Source of the DNA: Ascidia mentula
Taxonomy: Eukaryota; Chordata; Ascidiacea; Phlebobranchia; Ascidiidae
NCBI GenBank assembly: GCA_947561715.1
Contig: OX387203.1
Span: 2,604,001-2,668,000 of the forward strand
Reading direction: 5' to 3'
DNA length: 64,000 nt
Of the stretch, positions 22,576 through 49,400 are shown piece after piece. The notes below the pieces were generated by a model that worked only from the letters and a program-made list of their open reading frames with translations, had not been told where the DNA came from and searched no databases. A program made the position numbers and the translations under genes. Within the stretch, counting starts at the first letter, position 1, and each line of letters begins with the position of its first letter.

Positions 22576-25500
22576 ATGCAACAACCCGGATCAAAACAAG
22601 GTCAATCCTCGTCTTACCGAGTGACAACTTCACGGACGACAACATCTTCTTCATCGAGAGGTGGAGCTGGCTCTGGAATGCCACAGGGCGGACGGGTATG
22701 AGAGAAATATCTACTTTAATAATACGCTGGTAAATTTATATCAGTACCTCGTTGTAACAAAAACGAGCGAAATAAAGTACATGGTTTTACTAAAGTTGGA
22801 ATTGTGGCAACAAGATCAATTTATAAGAGTAAAAAGCGTCGGAGTGTAGTGTATAGTTTTGTCATATATATGCAGAACGCAATCCTTACAAATCGCACGC
22901 AATTGGTTGCAACATCTGATACATGACATTTTGCAGGGATTAAACGTGTGTTTAAAACAGGTTTTGTTCTCATTGGAAGAACTGGGGCAAATGCCACAAA
23001 ATCTTAATTATGTTTTGGCAAGTTTGTCAAGTTTGTCTTTTAAAACAAGCAAAGCTGGCAAAAGAGGGCACCGAGAATTGGAAAAGAGAGTTTGGTTTCA
23101 GCATATGTACGACTTCATAAACCTTATTAATGCTTTTGCGTTGACTAAAGTATGTTTTATTTGTCACAGCAATCGTACGGTGTCTATTCTTCAACTTACG
23201 ATCCTGGATATGGAAGCTCGGTTGGGGGAGGTGTTTACGTCAGCGAAAAGGATCTCCAAGATCTTGGTGGCGGCCAGGGAGCCGAATTCAGAACCATGAG
23301 GTCAGGGGAGAAAGAGGAACTAAAGGTAAAACAATAGATGACTATGGTTTTGCACAAAGTTTTAAATGCGCTTGGGTCGCAAAAAACTTGAGTCCATCCT
23401 ATCTCGCCCATTCTCAACTTCGGGTCTATCTCGCCAATTGTTAAGGCATGTTGTTGCAACAAAATTAATATTTTGTTCGTAGCTTTAAAGCCATGAATAG
23501 GACTAAACCTAGATGCCCTATGTACTATCGCATACGTATTGCGTATCACCATCGCAAAGACAAATGCCTGAGGGCTTGACGCAGATTGTCATTTGAAACC
23601 ACTTCTGACCTTTACTTATATTTTTCGTCGCTAAAACCGTGTGCAATAAATGTCACCCACATGTTAAACCTTCAAAATTAATGAAAGAGGAAAGGACCAA
23701 CATTATACATAACATATGCCATTGTTTGTCGCGTGAATAAATTACTCTTTATACGGTTAGTCACTGGAATTATAACCTGAGCTAAGGCTTATTTGAAGCA
23801 TATGGCATTCTGGCTTCATTTTTCTTAAATTGTAAAAAAAATGTTTTTCAATTTGTTTCTGGGCCACCATACACCATATAAAAGCTTGTTAAACTGCATA
23901 AATTAGCAGACAGTTGGTTAATTGTTTAATTTCGTTCCAAGGGGTTGAACAACCGCTTTGCATCCTACATCGAGCGCGTGCGTTTTCTGGAGCAACAAAA
24001 TAAGCTCTTGGAGGCCCAACTCCGCCAACTATCCGTCAAGTATGAGTCCAAACTTGGTGATCTCTATGCGAGCGAGGTTCGCCGCTTGAAGGCGTTAATC
24101 GACTCGCTGAACACCGACAAAGCAATGGTGGACGCCGAGCTCGATCATATGCGTGGAGACGTGAACGATTTGAAAAGAGAGTGAGTATAAATATGCGCAC
24201 CAAGCAATTCCGTATAGGCTATTTTTTTTTTAAAATCAACGCCTGTGCTTGAACAATGGATTATTTTGAAAACTTCGATTCAATTTTCGCATTAACTTTA
24301 TCTCGGTAAGAATGCAATCGTCTGACGTTCCAAAAATACTTTATAGTCGGAATTGAACTTGTTAGAAAAGGAATACGTCAATTTACAGGTTTTCCTTTAG
24401 GTATTCGATAAATTCGATATAATTTTTGCTTTAACTTATTGTACTCGGCAAGAATGCAATGGTATCAGAGTTGAACATAGACTTTCGTCGGCATCGAACT
24501 TATTGGAAAAAGGGATACGTCACAAATGAATACAGTGTTGGGATTAACCTACACGTTTCCCTTTGTATATTCACAATTAAGTACAAAAAGTGACGAACTG
24601 CATACGTGGATTCGGCCAATAAACAAACCAACCAACGCAGATTCGTGCGTCAATGCGTTTTTGCACACGGCACTAAAAGCCATAAAGCGATTTAGTTTTA
24701 GCCGTGGGCATCTCAGGCATGCCACATTTTGGCGGCGGCGCTTAAGAAACATGAAAAGAAATGGTCGTAAAAGTTTTGGGTATCAATAAATCGTATAAGC
24801 CCGAGGCGTAGGCAAAGTTTGTCATCTCACGTTCACCGGTATGTGATATTTTAATGTGAACTACGCAGTTGACTGAATCGTATGTCGATATTCCGAGCAA
24901 ACAAAGTTCCTTCTTATCGCTTATGTGGTTTCCCAATTTACTTTAGGAATCTTGCATAAATAAATACGGTTTTTAAGCGGTAGAAAATTACTAATTCTTC
25001 AAAAATATTGTGCAGTACTTTTCTGGTTTTGCCACTACTGACTGCTGTTACTGCATTTATATAATTCAAATATATTGTCTGTTTACAATGCGCAAAACAA
25101 GCCTATTGTCTAAATCCGAAAAATTTATTTGCAAAAGCTAACAAACCAACCCCTTACCCAACCAAGCAAAACTGTAATTGCCGTGTTACCTGCAGACATG
25201 AAACAGCTGTGAGTGAGCGGGAGGAGTTGGAAAGAGAACTGACCAACTTGAGATCGAACGTGGACGACTGCACGATCAGCAGAGTAGACTTGGAAAGGAA
25301 ACTAGTTTCTCTTCGCGAAGAACTTGATTTCGACAACATGGCTCACACAGAGGTATGTAGACTTCGTCGTATTGTGTTCAAGTTTTGTTTTTTTAGCATG
25401 ATATTGAAAGGATGGTAAAATTTTGATGGGCCGACAAAAGTGATTTCAAATACACCAGAAATTTGTGATTTAAAGTCAAAGTACCACAAAAACAATGCAT

Positions 25501-27257
25501 TTTTTCAAAATGTCAAGAAATTTGTCAAAAACTATTATATTTATTTGTTCTTTTGTCTTTTCAGATTGTGAACGAATTAAAATCTCAACTTCTCACCGAT
25601 CACGTGAGAGTCCAGGTCGACTCTCATGGTCCGGATCTGACCGAACTCCTGCGAGATATTCGAGCTCAGTACGACCTTGCTGCGAAGAGAAACAGAGAGG
25701 AATCGGAGGAATGGTACAGCGGAAAGGTATTTCTTCCATCTATAAAATAAATTTTTTGAAATATTTTTTTAATTATGTGTAAGTTTCTTTACCTGTTGGA
25801 ACAAGGGAAACGACGTTTTTCAAGTAGGCTTAATGAGCATCCAGCCTCCTTATCATTTGCAATGACATAAAAGGCTTCTTTTTAGTTAAACTTACCGAAC
25901 ACTCCTGTACATCCAACTATCCAACTTATGTTGTGTTATTAGCATGTTTTTGAAAATGTATTTGTCTCAAAGTGCCAAGACAATAAGCAGCAATCTCTAA
26001 ACAATAAACTATTTTGTCCATGTTAATACGTTGACTGTCGGACCTCACGTTCTTACACTCCTGTAAAAAACTTCTTATACTCGTATGTAGTTTACCGTTG
26101 GGATTCCAAACTATTTTTAAGTTTGGTTGAATTCTAGATAAATCTAATCATTGATTTTTTTTTCTGCAGCTCAACGACTTGAACGCAAAGGTGTCCAATG
26201 ACGCGAACCGATTGAAGGAAGCGCAAGGGGAGCTTAGCGATATGCGTAACCGCGTCGGCACCCACACCACCCAAATCGAATCTCTCCGATCCAACGTAAG
26301 TCAAATATATGCTGGCCTTGCTGGTGCGCTTCAATGAATTCGTATTTCTATATTGTATATTCCACATAAACAACGCTGTTGGTAGAGAAAAATGAGACTG
26401 TATCACATTTAAAAATAAATGAAATACATCTGGTCCATTAATCGTTTTATTGTTTCTTTAATTACTTATGAAAAAGTTTAATGAGCTGAGACATTAAATT
26501 TGGTAATTAGCCCCACATAAGCTATACCTACCAACACCAAACACGTTAACCTACCAACAACATTTTTTTGTGTTCATTAAGTTCGTTGTAATCTATGCAG
26601 CAGGCAAAACCCTGTATTAGTAAGCCAAAATTTCCACTGAAGCTTTGCCAAATTTGTGTCACAGAAAGAATACCTTGAGAGACAGCTGGCTGACGTCGAA
26701 GAAAGATTTGGGCGCGACATCAACAATTATCAAGACCAAATCGATGACCTACAATCTCAGTTGGAGAAAATCAAGTCGGAAATGGCGGAACGGTTGAGAG
26801 AATACCAAGATCTCCTTGCCGTCAAACTTGGTAATTAACTTTTATCATAATCTCTGGTGTTTTGGGCATTGCATTTTTATCACCCACTACAATACGTTTG
26901 AAAACGATAATGTAGCTTTTGCAATAGCAAGGCTTAACAAAGGCATGCTCTTGTAGGACTGGACTTCGAGATCAGCACCTACCACAAATTGTTGGAGGGC
27001 GAAGAGTTCCGTCTGCAGGGTGTTGCTCCGCGTGTCAACACCAGTGGCACTACTTACTCTCTGCGCAAGGTGGTGGAAGAGTACGAGAGCGCTTACAAGA
27101 ACGTAAGAATCTAATTGTGATTATTTTTTTGGAAATGTGCAACCAACTGCCGGCATTAGATAACATTTTTTGCAAAAATATGCCGTTGTATTATTTATGA
27201 CATTACCTATATACTTTCTCTTATTTCCAGGCGAAAGACGGTCGCAAGTCGCCATAA
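22576..27257 (+). CDS. cytoplasmic intermediate filament protein (type III-like)
   Basis: Nine exons join to 432 aa: 22576-22695, 23170-23325, 23942-24180, 25196-25352, 25565-25726, 26170-26295, 26665-26830, 26957-27102 and 27231-27257. The head (about 1-87) is Ser/Thr/Gly rich. The rod starts with KEELKGLNNRFASYIERVRF and ends with EISTYHKLLEGEEFRL (about 380-395). The rod is about 308 residues, the short chordate form that lacks the 42-residue coil 1B insert of protostome filaments and lamins. Coil 2 features (EEWYSGK, LREYQDLLAVKL) resemble vimentin/desmin (type III) more than keratins, while the 1A start has keratin-II flavour. The tail is short (about 37 residues). It forms cytoplasmic 10-nm filaments by coiled-coil assembly. 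Ascidians have several such genes and I do not assign which one this is. Confidence 0.92.
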
Positions 27258-27382
27258 ACAGTGGAAACAAAAATGGATATAAAAAAGTGCTTCACTAACC
27301 CAACCTATATCCGCCAACATTTCATATCCCATTTTAAACACAATCTAATCAGCAAGCATGCACTAACACTGCCTTCGTATAT

Positions 27383-27388
27383 AATAAA
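27383..27388 (+). terminator. polyadenylation signal of the intermediate filament gene
   Basis: AATAAA about 125 bases after the TAA at 27255-27257. It is the first good signal downstream; another AATAAA lies near 27638. Confidence 0.5.
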
Positions 27389-28073
27389 ACATATATCATG
27401 TCAAAACTGATGTTAAAAACGTATTTCTACAGTTCTCAAAAATGCCTACCCGAGCATTGCCTTCCAAGCAGTAACATTTGTCTACAGTTAATAGTTTACA
27501 GAAAACAATCTTGTCTTTGCAGTAGCTCTTGCTTGTTTTGCTTGTCCATTGTTTCGATTGTAAGATACAGAATATTCAACAATACACTATCATGCACTTG
27601 ACAATTGAGTTCATTTCTGCAGGAAACGTCTGTTTAAATAAAACCGTGGTTTAGTAACTGCGGATTTAATTACCAACAGCCATTCACTCTGCAACAAACT
27701 GGTTAAAACCAAAATTTTCGGGCGAATTCTTCTGCAAACGGCAAACCTTTACAAACGAAAAATCCTTGGGTACTGACTGATGTTAGTCAAAATAGTTAGT
27801 TTCATCTTTAAAAGCAAAGCAAAGGCGAACAGCAACAAAATGGCAAAAATGGAGCGGTTATATTACCAACCTAAGCTAAACATGTTTTTTTCCCATGTAC
27901 GTAACACTGTGAAGAAAATTGCACATGTATATGGCAAAATAGTTTACATACAAGCACCTAATCAATCAAATAAACTAAAAAGTAAATGCTTCGACGACCC
28001 ACTGATAAACAGGGTTCCACAGAGTTGCTACAACTACGCAATCGTAATGTTAAAGTAATTCTCCGACAAACCC
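27389..28073. other. intergenic between convergent genes
   Basis: Separates the plus-strand intermediate filament gene from the minus-strand ABC transporter. Open frames at 27398-27601 and 27780-28058 show no family signal. Nothing else seen. Confidence 0.5.
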
Positions 28074-28079
28074 TTTATT
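28074..28079 (-). terminator. polyadenylation signal of the ABCC gene
   Basis: TTTATT on the plus strand (AATAAA on minus) about 170 bases beyond the ABCC stop codon at 28250-28252. Confidence 0.5.
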
Positions 28080-28249
28080 AAGCCATGGGATACAAATTAA
28101 AAGTGCACATTTTAATGGAGGTATACGATAACACGGTATTGAGGTAAATTACTAATTACAACTGACGTACGTACATTGCAAGATATAATACAAGCGGAAG
28201 GCACGCAACGTGGAATTGAAACCTTCCTTCCAACCACAAATTTTTAATT

Positions 28250-42210
<13,961 letters not shown>

Positions 42211-43490
42211 TTTGATTCGCTTGCTTCACTTGGCAATCGGGTCATGGTCTACTAACGTACAGAAAAATATTCAAGCAATGAAGTCCAGCAGAACTTTGCG
42301 AAGCAGTTGCTTCTGAAACAACGCAGACATCATGTTTGTTTTGTGCGACCCGGCTTCAGGTCGGGAAACAACCTTGCGGGAAACCACCGTTTCAAAACAT
42401 GAACAGTTTTCGAAAAAACTTTCTATAACAAGTGGGTCAAAACATAAAATTTGTTTTTGGCTGGTAGGAAGCAAAGAAAATATACGTTTGCCTGAAACAG
42501 TGGTATTTAAAACATTTGAAATACCAATGTTGCAGACATTCGTATTTTTTTTTTCTTTTTTAAACAAACCCGCAGATGTTAACAGGTTATAATTCCTACA
42601 GTCATTTCTTCTGTATTGTGTTTCAACATTGATGTATAATCTATGTACAAACTGAAACATATATTTCTCCAGAGGGTAAGACGCGGTGAAAACGTTACAG
42701 ATTTATTTGCTAACAACGCTGTTTTTTTGCATGAAAAAACAAATTTCACAGTTGGAACATTTGCGAAAACAATTCTTTCTACAGTCTAACAAAAGCAGAA
42801 AGGCACCGAAACCATTAAAACAAAAGGATGCAAATAATCGCTCTTTGAAAAAAAAAACAAACAACGAAAGACTTGTATGAAAAACACGATAATCTTGAAC
42901 AACAAACTGGTCAATGTGAGGGATCGGATTCAGGCGCAAAACAATCTTTCAACAGTTACATTTTGACTTCGTTTAAATGCAATCTGTTCGTGGGTGTAAC
43001 ACTTAGCCTTTGTGGATAGGCTATTTTAGGAGGTGGTACTGTTTTAAAATAAGTCGCATACATGCAGGCCCGGTCCTTGAAAATGCAAGGTCTACTTTTA
43101 CCCAGAAAAAATCAATTCGACTCCATCTCTTTTGGTCTTGGTAATAAATTTCGCCTCCATCCCCAAAAGAGCGGGGCCGCATTTGGATAAATTGTTCCCA
43201 TGAATATATAGTTTTCCATGCTGTGCAAGGTCAACTAACCTATGCTTGAAGAGTGAGAAAGTGGTGTTTTACAGAAAAATATTACAGGAAATTTTGACGA
43301 AAATTTGTGGGAAAAAATACACATAAATTATTTCATCCCACACAAAGGGTATATACCACGAAACTGTGCGGCATACCACGACTACCTAAATAGGCTCGAA
43401 TTTACCTGGAGAAGCGATCTATTCGAGTTTTCCACTCACGCGACTTCAGGTACGCATGAGCGACTTTACAAACTTGTGAACAACTGAAGG
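42211..43490. other. intergenic between CEP131 stop and ABCC start (both minus)
   Basis: 1.28 kb with no supported gene. It contains the CEP131 3' region and the ABCC promoter side. Open frames on both strands at 42271-42660 and 42703-42939 lack family signals. Confidence 0.55.
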
Positions 43491-46400
43491 TCACTTTTTT
43501 TTACCCAAGAGTTTTTTCCGTTGGGTTTCAAGCAAAGCTTCGAGGTGCTCTGCGCGCTTGCACGCCCCCTCGTGTTGGGAACGGATTTGGGAAATGGTCT
43601 CTTCTTTTTTTATGATGGCTTGTCTTACTCTGCAATTGTATATGTTTGTATGGTTGGTGGAATAACAGGCCGATCTTAAGTAAGACATTTGTGACCAAGG
43701 TGTAGGACTACATTCGATTTTACAAACCTTTTATGGACTTCCGCAAGTTCTTCCTCTTTTTCATTGTTGATCCGTTCCATTTCTAGTCTATAAGGAAAGA
43801 GTTTATTACAATGAAAAACATACACTGATTTGATGCAAATTTTTAGTTTGCTGGAAAATTGAATTGACTCGATAGACATTCAGTTGGGTCGGTGGGAAAC
43901 ACGTCGGGAGCCATCATTTTGCTTTTTTTCATTTTTAAATTTTCCAGAAAATCAATCAGTAAAAAATACGTTACGCAATATTGAGTGTTTTTCCCACCTG
44001 TGTCTTGCGCGCAGTTCGGACAATTCGGTTTTCATTCGTTTGTTTTCTTCTTCCGTGATAACAAGACGGTCGGCAAACTCCTGCCGGATGACGTCAGTGA
44101 CGTTCCCTCTCTCCTCCACCAGTTTGTCCTTGATCTTAACAATAAATTAACGTCAATGTTTTACATTCACGGTTTTTGCTTCTTTTTGGAACGGTGTGAT
44201 ATTGCTAAACTTATGATAAAATCAACGCAAAAACAATAAGTTGATCACCTAGTATGTCAACATAAATACATTACGTCACAAGGTTTTAGATATATTTAAT
44301 GACGTCACATAATATACTCGCCACTAAGGTTACAGAGCAGAAAAATTATAAATTGCCACAAGGTCGTTTACTTCCCTCTAACATTCCCAACGCCAAACTA
44401 CTGTTATGTCACACGTTACAGTTCAAAGTACGGCAAAAATATACGGTATGAGTCTCAATTCATGTTGCTTTCACCTTCAGCATATCGGCAACTTCCTGGT
44501 CCTTTTGTTTGCAGAGACTTTGAAGTTGTAAATTTTCGCTCTCTGTCTCGTTAAAATCCACTTTCATCGCGTTGTACTTTTCCTGTACGTTCAAAAAAAT
44601 GTGTATTAATACAAAATGCCGACACAATCTGAACTTGATCAAAATCGCCGTCGAACAAATTGTCAAATACCACTTCCCTAACTTGTTTTGGTTTACCTGA
44701 GTTTGTTTCTCAGATTTTTCAATCTCCCTCATCTCAGCTTCGTATTTGTCCCGTATTCGTTTGATTCTAAAAACAACAAACAAGTAAAAAATATTGTTTT
44801 GCATCAAAGTCAAGTTTGGTATCGAAATATCCACAATCGTAATTTTAAAAAATCGGTATTTGTTTTTTTTGAAATCGATCACAATCGTAAGATTGAAAAG
44901 AAACTTCGAAGGTCTTATCGTATACATCCTCTACTCATAAGAACTTGCATATTTTTGTGACTAAACTTGTTTTAAAAAAGGCCAAAATAATATTTATAAC
45001 ACACTCCACATACATTACATGTACAAATGCGCCCAACCAGACCTGTTTTCACATGATTTCTCCATCTCCTCACGTTGTTGATGAACGTCATCCTCCAACC
45101 TGTGTATAGCGAGGTCTATCTCCTTATCTCTGTCCCGTCTCACCGCCTCCTTAAGCTCCCTCTCCTTCTGAATGATGAACGCCTCCTAGGGGATTAATAT
45201 CACGGTTTAAATTGTACACTAGGTGGGGGTAGAGACGGGCCGAACCTGTTTTTTCATGTAGTTTTCCTGCCAAGCTTGTTTTTCTATTTCCAAACGCTCA
45301 CGTAGTGCTTGCATTTCGTGTGTATGACGTTTCGCAACCTCGGCCATGTTTTTTTCGTATTCCTCGCGTAGAGTTGATGACGTAATGCGTGTGTTGTCTT
45401 CCAGCTGTTTCTTGAGCTCATCCAGCTCGCTTCTCTGTCTGTGGACGAAAAAATGGATATTTATTTAGCTTATCATTTCTACAGTGACAGGATATCCCTA
45501 ATGTTAATTATCAAATTATATTGTGCTGCTGCTGCTGCTGCTGCCAGGCATACGGCAATTTACAGTAGAACCGATCTCCAGGCGAAAAATAAACGTAGTT
45601 TATTTATACGAACTATAGTATATCAAACAGCGAAACCCATGCAGATAAAAGTCTCGCTTTATGACAAACGTAACGTAAAAGGAATAAACTAATTTTAGTT
45701 AAGCAATGTGGAGCCAATAATATGAATTTGTGTATAAGCTGCAGACAGATGGCCACTGTTTCGACCTAAAAGGTCTCATCAGTGCAGCTGGTGTGACTAT
45801 CAGACGACTTTGCTGACCAAACGGCCAAGCAAAGACTTCCACTTTGTGGTGACTATGCAATCACCGTCATCCGTTGGGCACCAACGTTGGGTTGGAGCAA
45901 AGTCGTCTGATAGTCACACCAGCTGCACTGATGAGATCTTTTAGGTCGAAACAGTGGCCATCTGTCTGCAGCTTATACACTAATTTTAGTTAATTATCAA
46001 TAGACCCAACACCTTGCTGCTTGGTTGTTCAATCTCTCCTTTTCCTCGGCGACATCAGCGAAAAGCCTCTTCCTCTGTTGTTGGAGAGCGATTTCCTCTT
46101 GTTCAATTTGCTTCTCATATCTACAGACGAAAGTGAAACAAACTGATAGCGATAATGGTGACAGAAAGCTGATCAATCAAAATTGGTCGCATGACATCAA
46201 AAAGCCTTAACTTTTTAAGGGCAAATGGCACATGGAACGGGAACAAATGATCAAACACCAGTAATTTTTTTTTCGCACAGATATCATAAATACAATAGGT
46301 TTCGAACCTTTGTCTCGCTATTTCCCGTTCCCTCGTGCAAGCCGCTTCCTTCTCACGTTCCAATTGTTCCCGTAGTTCCTCGTTTTGTCGAATGTAACGC

Positions 46401-49400
46401 TGACCGGCGCGCTCATCCGACTTAGAGCAAAAATAAATAATTTTAATTATTTTTTTCCAAGAAAAAAGAACCACGAACTGTGCGTCTTTTTAACATTTTG
46501 ACTTGCATTTTTGTGCACTTAATAGAAAGAAGTAGAAAACTGCTAGTTTTAGAATTAATGACGCCAAATCCATAGTAGGAAAATGTGGGTTGGTATAATC
46601 AGCAACACCAAACCCATGCTGTCCTATTACAAAGTTAAATTGTATAATTAACTGCTAATCTACAGATAAATGGACATACTCTGAGAAGTTCGGCTTCGTG
46701 GATGGCTTTAACTTTCTTGACCTCTTCCTTGTGTTTCAGAATCAGGCGTTGGATTTCCGGCTCCAGGCCCTTGACCGTCATTTCCTGGCAAACGCATTTG
46801 TCATGTTTTTTGTGTGAACACAAATATTTTGTAAGAGTTTAGCATGTAGAGTTTATAAAGCTGAAAGGAACACTTTTTACAACTTACAAAACACCTGTGC
46901 ATGTAGAGACCCGCCAACTGGTTCAATCTATGATTGTATTTGATAAGACACTGACAATGCATTTTTAGGAAATATATTTGTTTTAAGCTGCTGGCTGACT
47001 TTGCTGACCCCACGGAAATAAACGTACCCATGCTGCTTGTAATTCGAAACTATACGATGTTAAATAATCCTTGTTTAAAAGGAATAATGGTTCCATGGAC
47101 AACACACCACTTACGTAATCCCTTTACGCACATAACTTACCTTAATTTTCTTGGTTTTTTCATCAATCCATTTTTCTCTTCTGATTTTTTCAGCTGCGGC
47201 CATTACGTCCTTTGACTGCCAAAAAATTAAAGTAGTTTTTAACATTTTAACACTCATAAAAACTAAGATCGTCGCATCAACTGTTTTTAAAACTAATCAA
47301 GTTACTATGTAACTTAGCAATCAATAATAACTTCAGATTATAATGCAAACACAGTCCAATTAAATCAATGGTACTTTTTGGATTTTCTTACAAAAGAGAC
47401 TTTACTTGCCTTCTTCATTTCAATATCATGTGATTCTGTGATTTGTTTGATCTTGTTTTTGTATTTATCATCCGATGTCTTCATCTCTTTGGCAAGCTTT
47501 TGACATTTCTCATTTAAAATCTTTTTGTCATCGATCAGCTGGAACGTAAATCAACGGATTAGGGCAGAGTTGTGAAACTACACTTGGTTGCATGTGAACA
47601 AAATAGGAGTGAGCTACCATAATATCCATGTATTTTTATATATTTGATGTCCAACAGTTGTACGACTTCATCAAGTTAAATGAAGCTAGTACTAAGCTGT
47701 TCACATGGCAACAATTCTCATTATTATTATCACTGTATGTCTGAAGTATGGAAGCACGCTTCACTTGATTTACTGACTTACCGTTGTCACCACAATGTAT
47801 TTATGTAAAATTTTGGTAAAATTGCACTGCATGTTGAAAGTGACGCAAACAGACATATTGTACTGTATACCTGGTCAATAAAACTCAAATGTCGTTGTAT
47901 GGTTGATTCATATTGATCTTTCTGAGACTTCATGTGTCGTTGTAACTCTTTTTCCTGTTCTCTAAGTTGTTTAGCTGAAAGCCCCCTTTGTTGCACCTGC
48001 ACAATTAATAATTGTTCATGATTCTTTATTAAGGTATGGTATTAAAATACCCTGGTAATGGTTATACCATAGGTTTAAGGAACCATCGCCAGGGTTTGGC
48101 AGTGGTCCTGAATTACAAATATATGTCTAAATTAAGCCAGTATGGTTTTACATAAAGTGTACACTATGTTGCAAAACTACTCAGTCTAAATTTATAATCT
48201 GTTCGTGTTGATTATTACTATTTATGTTTTTGTTATCATTGTGCAACAAATTGAGCATTACCAAAAGCTTTAAGTACAATATGTTTGGGAGTACAAAATG
48301 TCAGAACCACTGTATCAGACAACAGAGTAGTTTATAAAACACAAGGTACTTATTTTAGGCAAAGAGTTGATGTCAACTGACCAGAGCTTTCTGTAATAGA
48401 TCAACACTCTTCGTCTTTTCCTCCAACTCCAGTTTGGTTTTGAGCATTTGACTTGTTACCTGTATGTAAATATTTCACTATGTGAGCTTTATCACATAAA
48501 AAACATCGCACAGCCTCACAAACAGACTTACAGCTTAATCATAAATATATATTATGAACATAAGGTTCACAGGCTTCCCAGCCAAGGCATTGCAGCCAAG
48601 CTGGATCAGCCTCTTTTCCTGACAAGTCGGAGCAAGATCTGAAAAATCAATCTCCTGGTGAGGTTTGAACTCACGACCCTGGGCTAACCAGGCCCAACTC
48701 TCTACCAACTGAGCTACAGGAGCTCAGTGGCTTCACAGGGTATATTGTGGCTAAGGTACACTGGTGCGCAAGCCCACAACCTGTCAGTGGGGTGATCCTG
48801 CCTTGCTATGCGAAAGCATGGTGTTACTCCTGTGTTATATATTTTGAATATATTTTTTTGTTAGGTCTCTTAGAAAAAGGAAAAACAATGTAAACAAATT
48901 AAATAAACCAGTCACACAAACCTCAGTGGCTGCCTGTTCTGCTTGAATTAGCTGCTGAACAGATTGCGTGTTGTCTTCTTCCACTGGTTCCTCCTGTTTG
49001 GTTTCTAATTCATCCAAATAATTGGCGATACTCTGAAGCTTAGCCTCGGTCAACAGTTGATCGGGATCTATGTGCATATAACCCAACATAAAGCATTTTT
49101 TGCTATTTGAATAGAAGGAGTTGTGTATTCAATGTAACATATGATTTCCAATGCAAAAGTGCTTTTGTAAAAAAATGCAGAAATATTGAGAAATACAAAT
49201 ATTTCTACACACAGATACACAACTGGCAATAGAAACTCACTGGCACGGTTCAGATTGGAAATTTTGGAAACCGAGGAATGATTTTCAGATTGAAGTTCAT
49301 CAATCCATGAAAGTTTTTCATCCAAGACCTTGTTACATAAAATGAACAGTGTATTGGTAGCAAACTGCTTACCAAACAAGTTGGATTTTTTGCGCATTAT

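Noticed and set aside
42271..42660. Minus-strand 129-codon frame upstream of ABCC
   Set aside because: Low-complexity composition, overlaps a frame on the other strand, and the ABCC start with a good donor is clear at 42210.
45522..45544. GCTGCTGCTGCTGCTGC run as a coding repeat
   Set aside because: Lies in a CEP131 intron; five-unit microsatellite with no coding role.
48651..48723. Functional tRNA-Thr gene
   Set aside because: GGT anticodon and first-pair mismatch in the acceptor stem; kept only as a tRNA-like element.
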